Source of the DNA: Viscum album
Taxonomy: Eukaryota > Streptophyta > Magnoliopsida > Santalales > Viscaceae
Assembly: GCA_963277665.1 (NCBI GenBank)
Contig: OY728121.1
Location: 959,734,097-959,798,096, forward strand
DNA: 64,000 bases
Direction: 5' to 3'
Shown here piece by piece: positions 50,640 to 62,350 of this stretch (the first letter of the stretch is position 1; each line of letters opens with the position of its first letter). The notes below the pieces were generated by a model. The model searched no databases. It was not told the DNA's origin and worked only from the letters and a program-made list of their open reading frames with translations. A program made the translations under genes and the position numbers.

Positions 50640-51176
50640 TGGAAAATCCCACCAAAACTGAAAGATTCAGGTAGCTTTGTAATCCCTTGTACTCTAGGAA
50701 ATTCTGGTCAGCTCAACTGTCTGTGTGATCTAGGTGCTAGCATTAATCTTCTCCCATACTCAATGTTTTAACAGTTGAGGTTGTGTGATCTTCAACCCAC
50801 CACAGTCATTCTCCAGTTATCTAATAGGTCTTTCACTCATCCTATGGGAAGGGTAGATAACTTACTTGTTGGGGTTGGGAAACTTTTTTTACCTACTGAC
50901 TTCTTTGTTTTGGATGTGGAATGTGATCAAGAGGTACCTATCATCTTGGGTAGGCACTTCATGGACACAGGTGGTGTTTTCATTGATGTGTCTAAGGGTC
51001 AACTAATATTCAAAATTGGTGAACAAGAAGAAGAGTTCAATGTTTTTAAAAACATTAAGGAACCAACTTATTCTGAAAACTGTTCAAAAATTGAGTTCCT
51101 TGAAGCTGAATGTTCTTATAAAGATCAAATTGAACACATTGAAAAATCTAAAAATAAATCCTCTGTTAAAGAATAA
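50640..51176 (+). pseudogene. pol: Athila protease region
   Basis: The aspartic protease that cuts the polyprotein. The active-site motif CDLGASINLLPYS (Asp at 50727) has the DLGAS form characteristic of Athila instead of DSGAS. Downstream come VGVGKLFLPTDFFVLD and then VPIILGRHFMDTGG, the usual (F/L)VLD...PIILGRPF(L/M)..G block. A second frameshift near 50645 restores the gag frame before the motif. A TAA sits at 50769-50771, and the stretch 50775-51176 is open. Between 50214 and 50640 the shifted frame carries further stops. Confidence 0.85.
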
Positions 51177-51869
51177 ATTTGTGAATTTGAAAATCATATT
51201 GAATCTATTTTAGAAGTTTAAAATTCTACTGTAACAACCAATTTGGAAAATCTTCCAGAACTGGACAACTGTCCAGTTTCTGTTGTAGGAGAGTACTCTG
51301 CTTCTGAACATAGGAGTTTTCTGAGTGAATTTGAGGGTGTTTCTATTAGCACCAACCTTTATGAGTCCTTTCATGATATTTAGGGAGAACTTATAAAACA
51401 ATTAGATGATTATGCTTTGATAAACCTTCTTAAATCTGATCTGGAATGTCTAGACAGTGTGCTATCCACTTTGGTCAACAGGACTGTTTTCTCTGAATCT
51501 GAGCTTGATTTTGAATATCTTTCATCTATTAATACCCCTTACAAGAGGTATGTTGAAGACCTTGGACCTCCTAGGCCTAATAGTCTTCCATCTAGTGTTG
51601 AACCACCTATTCTTGAACTTAAACCACTCCCTATTCATCTGAAATATTCATTCTTGGGTGACAATTCTACTCTACCTATCATCATTTCTGCTAAACTTAA
51701 AGATTACCAAGAAGAAAATTTGTTAGAAGTTTTGAAAAAGTTTAAATATGTCATAGGCTGGACCATAGCTAACATAAAAGGAATTAGCCTTTCATTCTGT
51801 AGGAAAAAGATTCCTATGGAGCCTCACCATAATCCTAGAGTAGAGTTTCAATGAAGATTAAATCCAAAC
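51177..51869 (+). pseudogene. pol: Athila protease-RT linker
   Basis: In frame with protease and RT, with stops at 51174-51176, about 51222, about 51383 and 51852-51854. Open at 51417-51854 (145 aa). It includes a Pro-rich segment (EDLGPPRPNSLPSSVEPPIL) and PLPIHLKYSFLGDNSTLPII, which matches the LP.HL.YAFLG....P(V/I)I(I/V) lead-in of Athila RT, then IGWTIANIKGIS. The TGA at 51852 replaces an Arg codon by one C-to-T step. Confidence 0.75.
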
Positions 51870-53150
51870 ATGAAAGAAGTCGTGAGAGAGGAAGTAATTA
51901 AACTACTAGAAACTAGAATGATATATCCCATTTCTGATAGTGCTTGGGTCAGCCCTGTCTTGGTTGTCCCCAAAAAGGGAGGTTTCACTGTAGTTATGAA
52001 TGAAAAAAATGAAGAAATCCAAGTTAGGAAAGCCACAAAATGGAGAGTCTGTATTGATTACAGGAAGCATAATACAGCCACTAGGAAGGACCATTTTCCT
52101 ATGCCCTTCCTTGATCAAATTCTTGAGAGGCTAGCTGGAAATGAATTCTTCTGTTTCCTAGATGGGTATTCTGGTTTCAACCAGATCCCTCTTGCTCCAT
52201 AGGATCAGGAGAAGACCACTTTCACATGCCCCTTTGGGACATTTTCTTACCGAAGGATTCCCTTTGGGTTGTGTGGATATATAGCCACCTTTAAAAGGTG
52301 TATGATGGCTATTTTTTCAGATATAATTGAGAGAATAATTGAAGTTTTCATGGATGACTTTTCTATAGTGGGGAGTACTTTTGATACTTGTTTAGGAAAT
52401 CCTGAGCTAGTTTTGGAGAGATGTATTGAAACTAACCTTGTGCTTAATTAGGAGAAATGTCAATTCATGGTTACAGAGGGTATTTTCCTTGGTCATAAAG
52501 TGTCAAAGAGAGGTTTGGAAGTTTATACTGCTAAAATTAAAGTTATCCAGAAACTCCCACCTCGTAAAAATATTAAAGGTGTTAGAAGTTTATTAGGGCA
52601 TGCCGGTTTTTACCGGAGATTCATAAAATATTTTTCTAAAATCACAAAGCCCTTGTGTTCCTTACTGGTAAAGGATGCACCTTTTAACTTTGATGAAAAC
52701 TATTTGAAATCATTTAATTTGCTGAAGGAAAAACTCACTTCATCACCCATCATTATTGCTCCTGATTGGAAGTTACCTTTTGAACTTATGTGTGATGCTA
52801 GTGACATGGCTGTAGGTGATGTCCTTGGACAGAGGAGAGATACGAAGATGTGTGTGGTTTATTATGCTAGCAGATTTCTAGATGAAGCTCAAAGAAATTA
52901 TACCACTACTGAAAAATAATTGTTAGCTATTGTGTTTGCTCTTGAGAAGTTTAGACAATATCTATTAGGCTCAAAAGTCATCATTTTCACTGACCATTAT
53001 TCTTTGAAATACTTTCTGTCTAAAAAGAAAATAAAACACAGGCTGATTAGATGGATTCTACTATTACAGGAGTTTGATTTAGAGATTAGGGACAAATAGG
53101 GATCTGAGAACTTAGTTGCTGACCATCTGTCTAGATTACATTACACCCAA
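51870..53150 (+). pseudogene. pol: Athila reverse transcriptase and RNase H
   Basis: Copies element RNA to DNA. In order: VREEVIKLLETRMIYPISDS, AWVSPVLVVPKKGG, WRVCIDYRKHN (normally RKLN), FPMPFLDQILERLAG, FCFLDGYSGFNQI, PFGTFSYRRIPFGLC, the catalytic box VFMDDFSIVG (Asp pair at 52353-52358, intact), LVLNxEKCQFMV, GIFLGHKVSKRG, LLGHAGFYRRFIKYFSKI. RNase H follows: [46 protein letters not shown], and ADHLSRL near 53120. Stops lie at 52201-52203, 52449-52451, 52917-52919 and about 53100. All are one substitution from a sense codon and there is no frameshift. The AFM segment before the box reads ATF. Confidence 0.95.
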
Positions 53151-53229
53151 TATGTTGATCCAAGGGAGATCAATTCTTCCTTTACTGATGAAAAAATGTT
53201 ATCTGTTTCTATTAGGCAGTCTGCTTTGT

Positions 53230-54509
53230 TTGCATATTTTGCCAATTTTCTATAAGTAGAAGTCCTTCCCAAAGATCTGTCCAACAATCAAAGGAAGAAA
53301 TTTATTTCTGAACTTAAATTCTATCTTCGGGATGAACCTTTATTATTTAAGAGATATGTTGATGGTATCCTTAGGAGGTGTGTGCCTGAGGAATAGATGC
53401 TTCCAATTCTTGAGAGTTATTACTATTCACCTTGGGGAGGTCACCATGGTGGTGCAAGGACAGCTCATAAAGTTCTTCAATTTGGTTTATATTGGACTAC
53501 TCTTTTTAAGGATGCTAGAAGTTTTGTGGTTCTTTGTGATAGGTGTCAGAGGTTGGGAAATGTGGGTAGAAAGAAGGAGTTACCCCCGAAAGGTATTTTG
53601 GAGGTAGAAATCTTTGATGTATGGGGTTTAGATTTCATGGGTCCATTTCCATCATCACATGGGAATGAGTATATTCTTGTTGTTGTGGATTATGTATCTA
53701 AGTGGTTTGAGGGAGTAGCTCTGCCCAACAATCAAGCAAATAGTGTGATAAAATTTGTGAAAAAGAACATCTTTACAAGAATTGGAGTCCCAAATGACTT
53801 TATTTCTGATAATGGAACACGTTTTAAGAATAAAAAGTTTATGTATTTTATGGAAAATTATGGTTGTGTTCATAAAACTGGAACTCTTTATCATCCATAG
53901 TCCAATGGACAAGTGGAAATTTCAAACAGAGAACTGAAACAAATACTTGAAAAAACTATTTCAAATTCTAGAAAATAATGGTCACTCAAACTGGATGAAT
54001 CTTTATGAGCCTATAGAACTACCTTTAAGACTTCAATAGGTATGTCTACTTATAGGTTGTTGTTTGGGAAATGCTATAATTTACCTATGGAGTTGCATCA
54101 CAAGTCTTATTGGGCAGTTAAAGCTCTGAACTTTGATTTTAAGAGTGCTGGTGAGAGTATATTGCTTGAGCATAGTGAGATTGATGAGATTAGGAGAGAT
54201 TCATATGATAACTCAAAGATTTAAAAATATATGACTAAAATCTTTCATGATTCCGTCACTCAAACCAAAGAATTCAAACCTGGACAGAAGGTCCTTCTCT
54301 TTAATTCTAGACTCAAACTCTTTCCTGGAAAGCTTAAGTCTAAGTGGTCTGGAACTTTTACTGTAGTGAGATTTCTAAAGAATGGAGTTGTTGAAATTGT
54401 TGGAGAAGAGAATAAACCCATGTTAGTTAATGGGAAGAGACTGAAACTTTATTTTGATGGACAGCCAAAGGGTTTGTATGTTTTCACTATGCTAGAAAAC
54501 TGCTCTTGA
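53230..54509 (+). pseudogene. pol: Athila integrase
   Basis: Inserts element DNA into the host chromosome. The zinc-binding part is GGHHGGARTAHKVLQFG...CDRCQR, without the usual upstream consensus intact. The catalytic core shows WGLDFMGPF (Asp codon 53631), DFISDNGTRF (Asp 53808) and NGQVEISNREL (Glu 53916). The last two are 35 residues apart, a DD35E arrangement with all three residues kept. The C-terminal part reads FGKCYNLPMELHHKSYWAVK, GQKVLLFNSRLKLFPGKLKS and LKLYFDGQP, the Athila ending without a chromodomain. Stops at about 53256, 53395, 53898, 53979, 54009 and 54222; no frameshift. Open pieces are 53397-53900 and 54042-54224, then 54231-54509. Confidence 0.95.
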
Positions 54510-56417
54510 ATGGAGTCTGGATGGGGACTATAAACCTAGAGATGTATGGGAGGAAACCCATGGTTCTTTTCTCTTTAGGTTGTTTCTTTTCAATTTTGAA
54601 TAAAGTGACTATTATGTGCTCTATTTTTGTGAAATTCTTTTTACTGCTTTTTCTTTGTTTCTTGGTTCTGTGTTTTTAGGTTGCTGCTGCTATTACCAAA
54701 GGAGTGGAATTCCCATGCTGAAGGAGTAATGAAAATATAGTTAGGGAAGTAACTTACTGTTAAATTATGTTTCTTCTTTCTGATCCTTAATGCTTTGCTA
54801 AAAATCTGTTGCATAAATTGGAATAAAATTCTGCTCCATGTCACTAAGTTGAATTAAAAAATTCTGCATGTGCCTCCTTGCTGAAAAATTGAATTTTACT
54901 ATTGTTAAAACCATTTCACTGCTTAAAATTAAGTGTGGGGGGAATATTTTTACTTGTAGTTGTGTTCTTCATTGGAACTGATTATTATATAGGGTCTTTA
55001 GAATGTATTTCCTTTCTGCTTTATTGAACATCTTTTTGAATCATACTTTGCTAAACATGTTTACACCCAATTCATTGTGCACTTACAAGTTACATGCCTT
55101 GTTTGAACTGAATTGAAAATCTGTGTCACTGAACTTATATGTTAATTCATATACTTTCTAATGAACCTACCATTAAGTTATTTATTGTCGCAAACTAATT
55201 TTTTGAATTTCATTGATACCCTTTTTACATGTCATCTATCTACTTCATTGAAAATCTATTTTGAACCTTAATTTTTTAATTGTTATTCTCCATATTTAGA
55301 AGTTAACTTTGGGGAAAAAGTTGGGTCTTATGTGTGGGTTAGATGATCAATTCTTGATTGTGTTAAACTGTGCTTAATTTAAAGCCCATTAATTCCCACT
55401 GTAAATTCAAATTTTTTGTAAACAATGGTTAAAATGTTTCAAAATTATTTCATAATTTTAGGCTTTACATTGTATTAAATTGGGTCCTGCTTTAGTACAA
55501 GTTCCTTTTTGGTAGTTAAGAATTGCTTTGAACCTGAAATTGATGAGGTTGGATGATTGGTGAGTGGTATTGCTTAGTGATTGAATGGAAATTTGGTTTA
55601 GGTGATACTTCTGAAAGTGATATGGGTTACATGTTTATGGAGTTATGTTCATAACCCTTGGAATTGGAAGTTTGATTCTGATTCTAGGGGCCTCATTATT
55701 TTTCTTTTAATTATTAAAAGTAATTTCTTTAATGAACCAATGTAAATGAATTTTATATAAATCTTTTGAAACTGGAGTAATTTGGGCATCTGGGATACCA
55801 TGGTGAGTCTCTGAGACCTTAGATGTTGGGTGTGTTTCTGTTTACTAAAATCCCTCTATACACATTGAATAAGTGCAATTCAAAGTGCTTAGCACAATGA
55901 TACATGGCTTGGGAAAAATAAATAAGGTGTCTAGGGTCAAAAATGAGCTCATTGAGGTGAGGGGAATGATGAACACCAAATGAAGAAGGGATCATATGGT
56001 TTATATGTAAATCACTTATGTTGTATCATTGAGGTGATTCATAAAAAAATGTCTTTGGAACCTAGGTGAAAAGGTCAAAATACAAAGTTCCTTGGTTAAG
56101 GTCATAATTCCATTAATATTTTATCTCATGTCATTCTTGGTCTTAGAACCTGATATTGAATTGAAGTGAGTCACTAAGTTGTATCACATATGAGGCATGA
56201 AATATTCTTTGATGTATGGTCTTTTCTTTCTTATTTACCAGTGAGTATTTGTTTTAAGAAAGACTCATATGAGTAAATCATTTTCTTAAAGCCTACTATT
56301 ATGTATTGTCCTCTATTTTGAGTGTTGGACATGTTACATTCTGAACAAAATCAAAAATAAACTTCACTGTTTTTCAAAGAAAATAAAACAAGGGATTGTT
56401 TGAGGACAAACAATGCT
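54510..56417 (+). mobile_element. Athila 3' spacer (env-like position), no ORF
   Basis: 1.9 kb between the end of pol and the polypurine tract. Some Athila elements have an envelope-like ORF here. I find none over 60 codons on the plus strand and no transmembrane-rich stretch. A TAAGTGTGGGGGGAAT word at 54930-54945 nearly copies the real polypurine tract. Confidence 0.6.
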
Positions 56418-56433
56418 TAAGTGTGGGGGAATT
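56418..56433 (+). other. Polypurine tract of the Athila element
   Basis: TAAGTGTGGGGGAATT directly before the 3' LTR start TGATGTGG. The G-run form is usual for Athila elements and gives the plus strand of the cDNA its primer. Confidence 0.85.
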
Positions 56434-59400
56434 TGATGTGGCCTTATTTTTGCACAGTTTTCCACATCCTTTTTATTAATTTTTAATGATTTATTAAATT
56501 ATTTTTACAATTTTTATTAAATAAATTCACTTTTGATTTTTATAATTAAATTTGTCAAATAATCATTTTTTATAACAATTTATGTAATTATGGACCTTTA
56601 ATTAATTGATTTATTCCTTCTTTGTGTTTAATATAATTAATTTTTAATATGTTTACATAATTTTTATTTGTTTATTTTATTTTTCATTTTTAATAATTAT
56701 TGAGTTTTCTAATTAATTTACTTATAATTTTTAAGTTATACAACTTAGTTACGGCTTTCCAGGCTACCGGTATCTAAGCTATCGTTTGTAAGGTTACCTT
56801 TGCTCATACTGGCGGTAGCCCGCTTACTGGTACTGTCTAACGGTTACCTACTTTCTTTTTTGCTTACTGGTAGCCTGTTTTGAGATGTAACGGTGACCTT
56901 GTTTATAGCGGAAACCTTTGTCACTGCTATTCTTTCCTACCGGTAGATCTCATTTAACTATAACTGTTGCCTTTAATTTCTACCGGTGAGCCCTTTAATT
57001 TTATCAATAACAGTGAGTACTTTTTAGTTTGGTTTATTATAATTTTTCTTAGCTTTTTAATAAGTTTAATTTTATATTCAATAATTATTTAATCAACATA
57101 ATTTTATTTAATTAACTTAGTCTTTATTTTAATAATTAATCTTTTTACTTAGTTACACTAGAATAGATTAACTTTGTTAATTAATTTATTTAGTCATCCT
57201 TCCAACCATTTAAGTAAATAATTTGTGTTTTTAAATTAAATAAAGTTGTTCACTTTTAATTTTATTAGTTCAATTACTTAGTTAATTAATTAATTATGAG
57301 TTTTTAAACATTAATTATATTATTTTAAGTATGCAGATTGGTTATTAATTCATTTTTATTTTCTTTTAGTCTACCGGTGAGGTAGACGAGCACTAGCGGT
57401 GACTTATATGGGTCACCGTTGCTTTTCAAGGTCACTCACTACTACTTTTTAATTAGCGTGTTTAGTTATTTTAATTTAAATCTTTTATAATCTTAGTTTA
57501 TTAATTATTTAGTTAATAAATTAAGTGTTTTCCATTAATTATTTTAATGTTTTAATGGTTAACTCAAAATTCTGTTTTGAATTAATGGTACTTAGCATTA
57601 TTTTAATTAATTATTTTATGTATTTTTATTTAGTTTATTTTAGTTTTAATTTTATGTTTATTTTGTGTGTTTATTTTTAAAAGTTCATTTTTGTGTTACG
57701 ATTGTCTTTTATTTATCCACTAACGGTGACCCTTTGATGTAGCGGTGAACCTTTAATTTTTGTTGCACAATGTTGATTATTTAATTCTCTTTGTAATGGT
57801 GAGCATTTGTTTTTAAGTACCGATGACCCTTTAATTTTTATTCTAACAGTAGATTTTAATTTTAACAATAATGGTGACTTTCTATTTTTCTATAATGGTG
57901 AACCCCGCTCCACTGTTATACCTAACAGTGACCACCTCATTGTTGCACTGCTTCTCCTTTTATTTCCCTCTATCAGTAGCCCTCTCACTGTTAGACAATC
58001 CCTGCAGCACCTCATTGTTAGCATTCAAACAGTAGCTTCTAATTTATTTGTAACAGTGACTCTTTATTATTTTTTATAACAGTAACCCCCTCACTGTTAT
58101 TTCTTTTTTCCCAACCTCACCGTTACCATTTATTCCTTATCTTCATCACCATTACTTAATCCTCACTGTTATACCATTCCCTCACTGATAGCTTCTCCAC
58201 CCATGCATTACCCATCATCTTCACACCATTTTCACCATCTCCACCGAATGGTTCCACAACGACTTAATATTATAGAATCAAAGCAACTAAAAATACAGAC
58301 AAGGGCCAGTTTCAGACTCAAATCACACTCAATTCACACAAATCAAAACCTCAAAAACAATTTCATTTTCGGATTTTAAATAGAAGAAGTCCCTGCTACA
58401 CCTCGTGTTACTGAATTCCTCTTTTGAATCAGATCCAGCTCATCATTTACCTGAGATTTCAGGGCTTGTTGCTGCTGGAGTTATCGAGCCATCGTGAGGG
58501 GATTTGAGTTGTCTACTGTAGCTGATGAACCTTGTTTTAAGTCGTGCGAGGAGCAGGAGACGACCTTCGCTGAGTAGTTTGAGAGGCATTGTCTGCATCT
58601 CAGGGAGTGTTCCTTTGTGGTATGTTCTACAAAGAAGGAGGATTGCTACACATGGTGAGTACCCAAAGCCCATGTCCGATGCTGGTCCGCTGCTGCCCTA
58701 TTCGAAGGAGAGGATGCCGCTGATGGAGTTGTTCGTGCCGTGCTGGAGTGAGGAAGTTGTTACGTCGGGTTCAGGAGGAAGAAACCCTTACCCCTGTGCG
58801 CCGTAATTAGGGAGGAAGAAAAGTTAACAAAGAAATAAAAATAATTAAATGAATTAAAAAATATAATAATAAAAGTATAATAAAAGTGAAGAAAAAAGAA
58901 AAAGAAAAAAAGTACAATTTAAAGTAAAGTAAAATTTTAAGTCAAATTAATATAATTTAATTTATAAATGTTATGATTTAAAACAATTATAGTTTTAATA
59001 AATGGATAAATTATCAATTAAAATATAAAACTAAATTAATAATAAAAGTTTATAATAATTAATACACTGTTTATAGTTTAAATATTTAATAATAATTATA
59101 AATAAACTATGAAATATACTTAATAATATTTAAAACATAAGTATTAAATTCTAATTATTAAAATAAACTAATTAATGAATTAATATAATAATTTAATTTC
59201 TTAAATAGTAATAATAAAATTATTAATACAATCTAAAATATTATCTTAATTACTTATATACTCATGTTGTAAATTTTTAATAAATTAGTTTAAAATGTTA
59301 TACTAAAAAATTTTAGTTTTTATTGACTTAATTAAATTAACAACTTGTTAATCAATTTATGTATTACCATATTAATATTAAGTGGATAATTTTATAAATA

Positions 59401-60674
59401 ATAATAAAGTAAATAATAATTATCAATCTACTTCTCTTAACTTTCAACGACTAAAAAACACTTAACTTTTAATAAATAACCTTTTTTATTCTTTGCATCA
59501 TCTTTTATTTATTTTTTTCTTTTCTAACTTTTCAGGTTCATTACTAAGTCGAAGACAGTCCAAGTTCATGCAACTAACTCAACGGAAGTTAGTTATGTGA
59601 GAAATTCTAGCGCGACATGCTTGTCGCGAAAAAATACACATTTTGTAGTGTGTGGGTGAAGAACTCTTAAAGACGGTGGAAGTTTTGGCAGTGACGTGTA
59701 GCAGATGACAAATGATACTTAAGCAGAGCAAGCAGCATTTTTTAGTGGAGAGACAGAGACATTCGTTCATTTACTCAGTGATGATCGAGAACAGCAGAGA
59801 CGATGCTGAGTAGTGCAGTCTAGGAACTCAGGAGTAGAGAATCCTTAGAGAGTTCATTCTCCTTCACGTTTTAAACTTTAGTAATTTGTTTCTGTAATGT
59901 TTCCTATTACTATAGTAATAATGAATAGTATAATTAGCTAAGTCTTCTAGTTTGGGGATAGTTCTAGTTCTACTGGTAATCATTTTAGTCCTTTTTCATT
60001 AAACAATTCTTCTGTGATTAGAATTGATTGGCGAGATCAGTTCTAATTACACAAATCTGCTTGTACCACAAAAACTAAATTTTCAAAACTCTATAATCAT
60101 TCGGCGAGTTTGATTATAGAATCATCTTTTAAGTAAACAAATCATAATGAAAACTTCATTACTTATGGCATGTTTTTATTGTTGTTCTTTTTAATGCATC
60201 TTTCTGAAGTTGTACTTCTTTGGAGTGGCGAACTCAAAGTTGTACAATTTCTACGACTTAACTCTTGGTGAGGGAAGTGAGTTGCCTTTATTGGAATGGT
60301 AAAAAGCAATACATATCATGATTAGTAGATACATTTAAAACCAGTAGTCTAGAATAATCCTCAAGCATTCTTCTCTTCTGTTTTTCATTTACCAGCATTT
60401 TATATTCTTTGTTACATCTTATTTTATGTTGTTTTCTTTTACAGTATAGAGTAGATTATATTCATAAGAGATATTTGGTTTTATTTTACAGTTTATAAAA
60501 AAAATTAAAAATATATAAAAATATACGTCACTGCTGACAACAGTGAGGTTTTTAGGAAAGATTTGGTTAAAAATTCACCTTCCTTGTGGGTTCGACCATG
60601 CTCACCACAAATACAGTAGTAAGTAGGAGATATAAATAATTAAATTTGACCAAATTCAATGACAGTTGAGGTCA
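56434..60674 (+). repeat. 3' LTR of the Athila element
   Basis: 4241 bp, TGATGTGGCC...GAGGTCA, followed by CCCAT. Partner of 44238-48479. It holds the motif cluster at 56750-58195 and the GC-richer block 58420-58806. Confidence 0.95.
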
Positions 60675-60679
60675 CCCAT

Positions 60680-61936
60680 GTTTTATAAAAAAATAATAGT
60701 TTTTTCGATTATTGTATAGGTAAATGGACAAAATATTTAAAATATTAATCCTGTTGATGTGGAAGTGGTTCATGTTCTTAAAAGAATGATTTTAAATCCT
60801 TAAAATATAATATAGGTTTTAGAGGATTCATAAAGGCCATAAAAATAATCAAATAACCTAAAAATCACATTGATTTAAAGGGAAAACTTAAATTTGGTCG
60901 TGGATACCCTTTATAGAATTTATTACCTCACTTTTGGGTCATTATGATTTCATAATACACACCATATATTTATACCATGTTTAATTTTTACCCAAAAAAT
61001 TCACTATCTTTGAAAATTATAAAAAATACACCGTAAGATAATTTCAAAATTATGATTCCAAAAATAATATTTATTTTATCCAAATAATTTTATAAATATT
61101 TAAATTTTCACATTTAAAATTATAATTGACATATATTGAGAAATGTTTTGTTTTGACAATAACGGTTTTCGAACCCTTATAAAATTTATTTTTGACTTCA
61201 TAAAATTAAATTATAAAATATACATAATAAATATTATTTAAAAATAATATTTTATTAAAATTTAATTTTTTTAAAATAACCATTTAAAAGAATTTATTAA
61301 TTAAAATTACATACTACCAAGAAATATAATTTGTGTTTTATCAATTCAAAATCAAAATCATTTAAAAATTAAAGAAGATAAGAATTAAATATAACCGTTA
61401 TTATATTAAAATAAAATATAAATATGCATATTATTGGGGTATTAATACATATCTCTTTATTACACCAGAAAATATCCTAAGGGTAAGGTGCATGATGGTG
61501 AGACTTTCATGAGGTGGTTTGGCTTACATAGTTTGGGTTGGGATCTTTATGAGCTTGAACTTATCCCTTAAACAGTTTTTCTCCTACTTTAGTTATTGGA
61601 TTTTGACTTGGGATTAGTCAAGGGAAAGACATGGTGATTATATCTCCCTTGGAATATATGATAAATGGGATTTATATGGTATGATACTAGTGGTTGAGGC
61701 CATCACTTCATTTTTCTATGCCAATTAGATTTTTCAAAACCCTATATTTATACTAATCATATGATAACTTTTCAATGGTTATATTATTAATGGTTATGAT
61801 TCTTAGAGGTATTTTTAATTTAATAGGATATAATAAAACCAATGAAGTGCATGTGTGTTCTATAACCATAATACATAATAAGACACATAATTAATTCACA
61901 AAGGGAATTTTATTTATAAAGGTACAGATCATTAAA
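60680..61936 (-). repeat. 5' LTR of element B, second part
   Basis: 1257 bp continuing 43011-44237. It aligns with about 18070-19325 (GTTGATGTGGAAGTGGTTCATG against GTGATGTGGAAGTGAGTTATA). It ends GATCATTAAA, partner of GGTCATTACA. The two parts sum to 2484 bp, the length of the other LTR. Confidence 0.85.
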
Positions 61937-61941
61937 ATTAC

Positions 61942-62345
61942 CTTTACACAACTCAAGGAAATCAATACCTACCATTTCACAACTATAAAAAAACATCTCA
62001 TTCCCTTACGCAACCTCAATTTCAGGCGTAAGGGTAAATATTTCATTGAAAATATTAAATTTTCGGCTAAACTAAATTATAAATAATTGTAGAAATGGTT
62101 TATTCTCATTTAAAAAAATTAAATAACACTAATCATATTAATTAAATCATTTTAAAAGATTTAATTTAATTTTCAAATAAACATTTAATATATTGAAATT
62201 TCTTTCATAAATTGAAAATCAATTTTAAAACTACATTATAATTTAAAAAAAATGAACATACTATATAATTCATGAATCCACTCCCAAACCACCAAACACA
62301 CCCATAAAAATAAAGGAATGGATCGAGAAAATCCATACAGTCACA
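61942..62345 (-). repeat. 5' LTR of element C, second part
   Basis: It resumes C's LTR after element B. CGTAAGGGTAAATATTTCATTG corresponds to the block at 8161, and the end ...GTCACA corresponds to 8478. Confidence 0.7.
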
Positions 62346-62350
62346 TAAAA

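Larger units (their letters stand above)
44238..60674 (+). mobile_element. Element E: Athila-clade Ty3/gypsy retrotransposon
   Basis: 16.4 kb with LTRs of about 4.24 kb, exact CCCAT duplications, an aspartate-tRNA-type primer site, a gag-pol frame and a TGTGGGGGA-type polypurine tract. Athila assignment rests on the gag block (PPFNGI.NEDS...F), the protease motif CDLGASINLLPYS, the RT box FMDD, the integrase blocks (WGLDFMGPFPSS, VDYVSKWFE, FGKCYNLPMELHH), the lack of a chromodomain, and a long spacer after pol. No env-like ORF is readable. It is the youngest large insertion in the nest, judged by LTR similarity. Confidence 0.95.
16842..61936 (-). mobile_element. Element B: Ty3/gypsy chromovirus, minus strand, inserted in C's LTR
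   Basis: Two LTRs of exactly 2484 bp each are recovered once the Athila insertion and its duplicated CCCAT are removed. The internal region is split by an 18.6-kb CACTA element. Net own sequence is about 10.0 kb. Minus-strand order: LTR, weak primer site, gag with zinc knuckle, protease, RT, RNase H, integrase and a tail like FEDEI.IG, then LTR. Its integrase C-terminus and LTR start (TGTAATGACC) fit Tekay/Del-like chromoviruses. Confidence 0.85.
4608..62345 (-). mobile_element. Element C: Ty3/gypsy chromovirus, minus strand, carrying the rest of the nest
   Basis: The long terminal repeats 4608-8478 and 13651-16841 + 61942-62345 bracket a 5.2-kb internal region with a minus-strand gag-pol remnant. 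The second LTR is interrupted by element B. Removing B leaves about 12.6 kb, a normal size for a Tekay/Del-like chromovirus. On the minus strand the order is 5' LTR, initiator-methionine primer site, gag, RT, RNase H, integrase with chromodomain, 3' LTR. The LTRs have diverged strongly, with many substitutions and indels (3.87 against about 3.6 kb), so this is an old insertion. Confidence 0.8.

Noticed and set aside
54510..56417. Envelope-like gene expected in some Athila elements
   Set aside because: No open frame or membrane-segment pattern found in this spacer.
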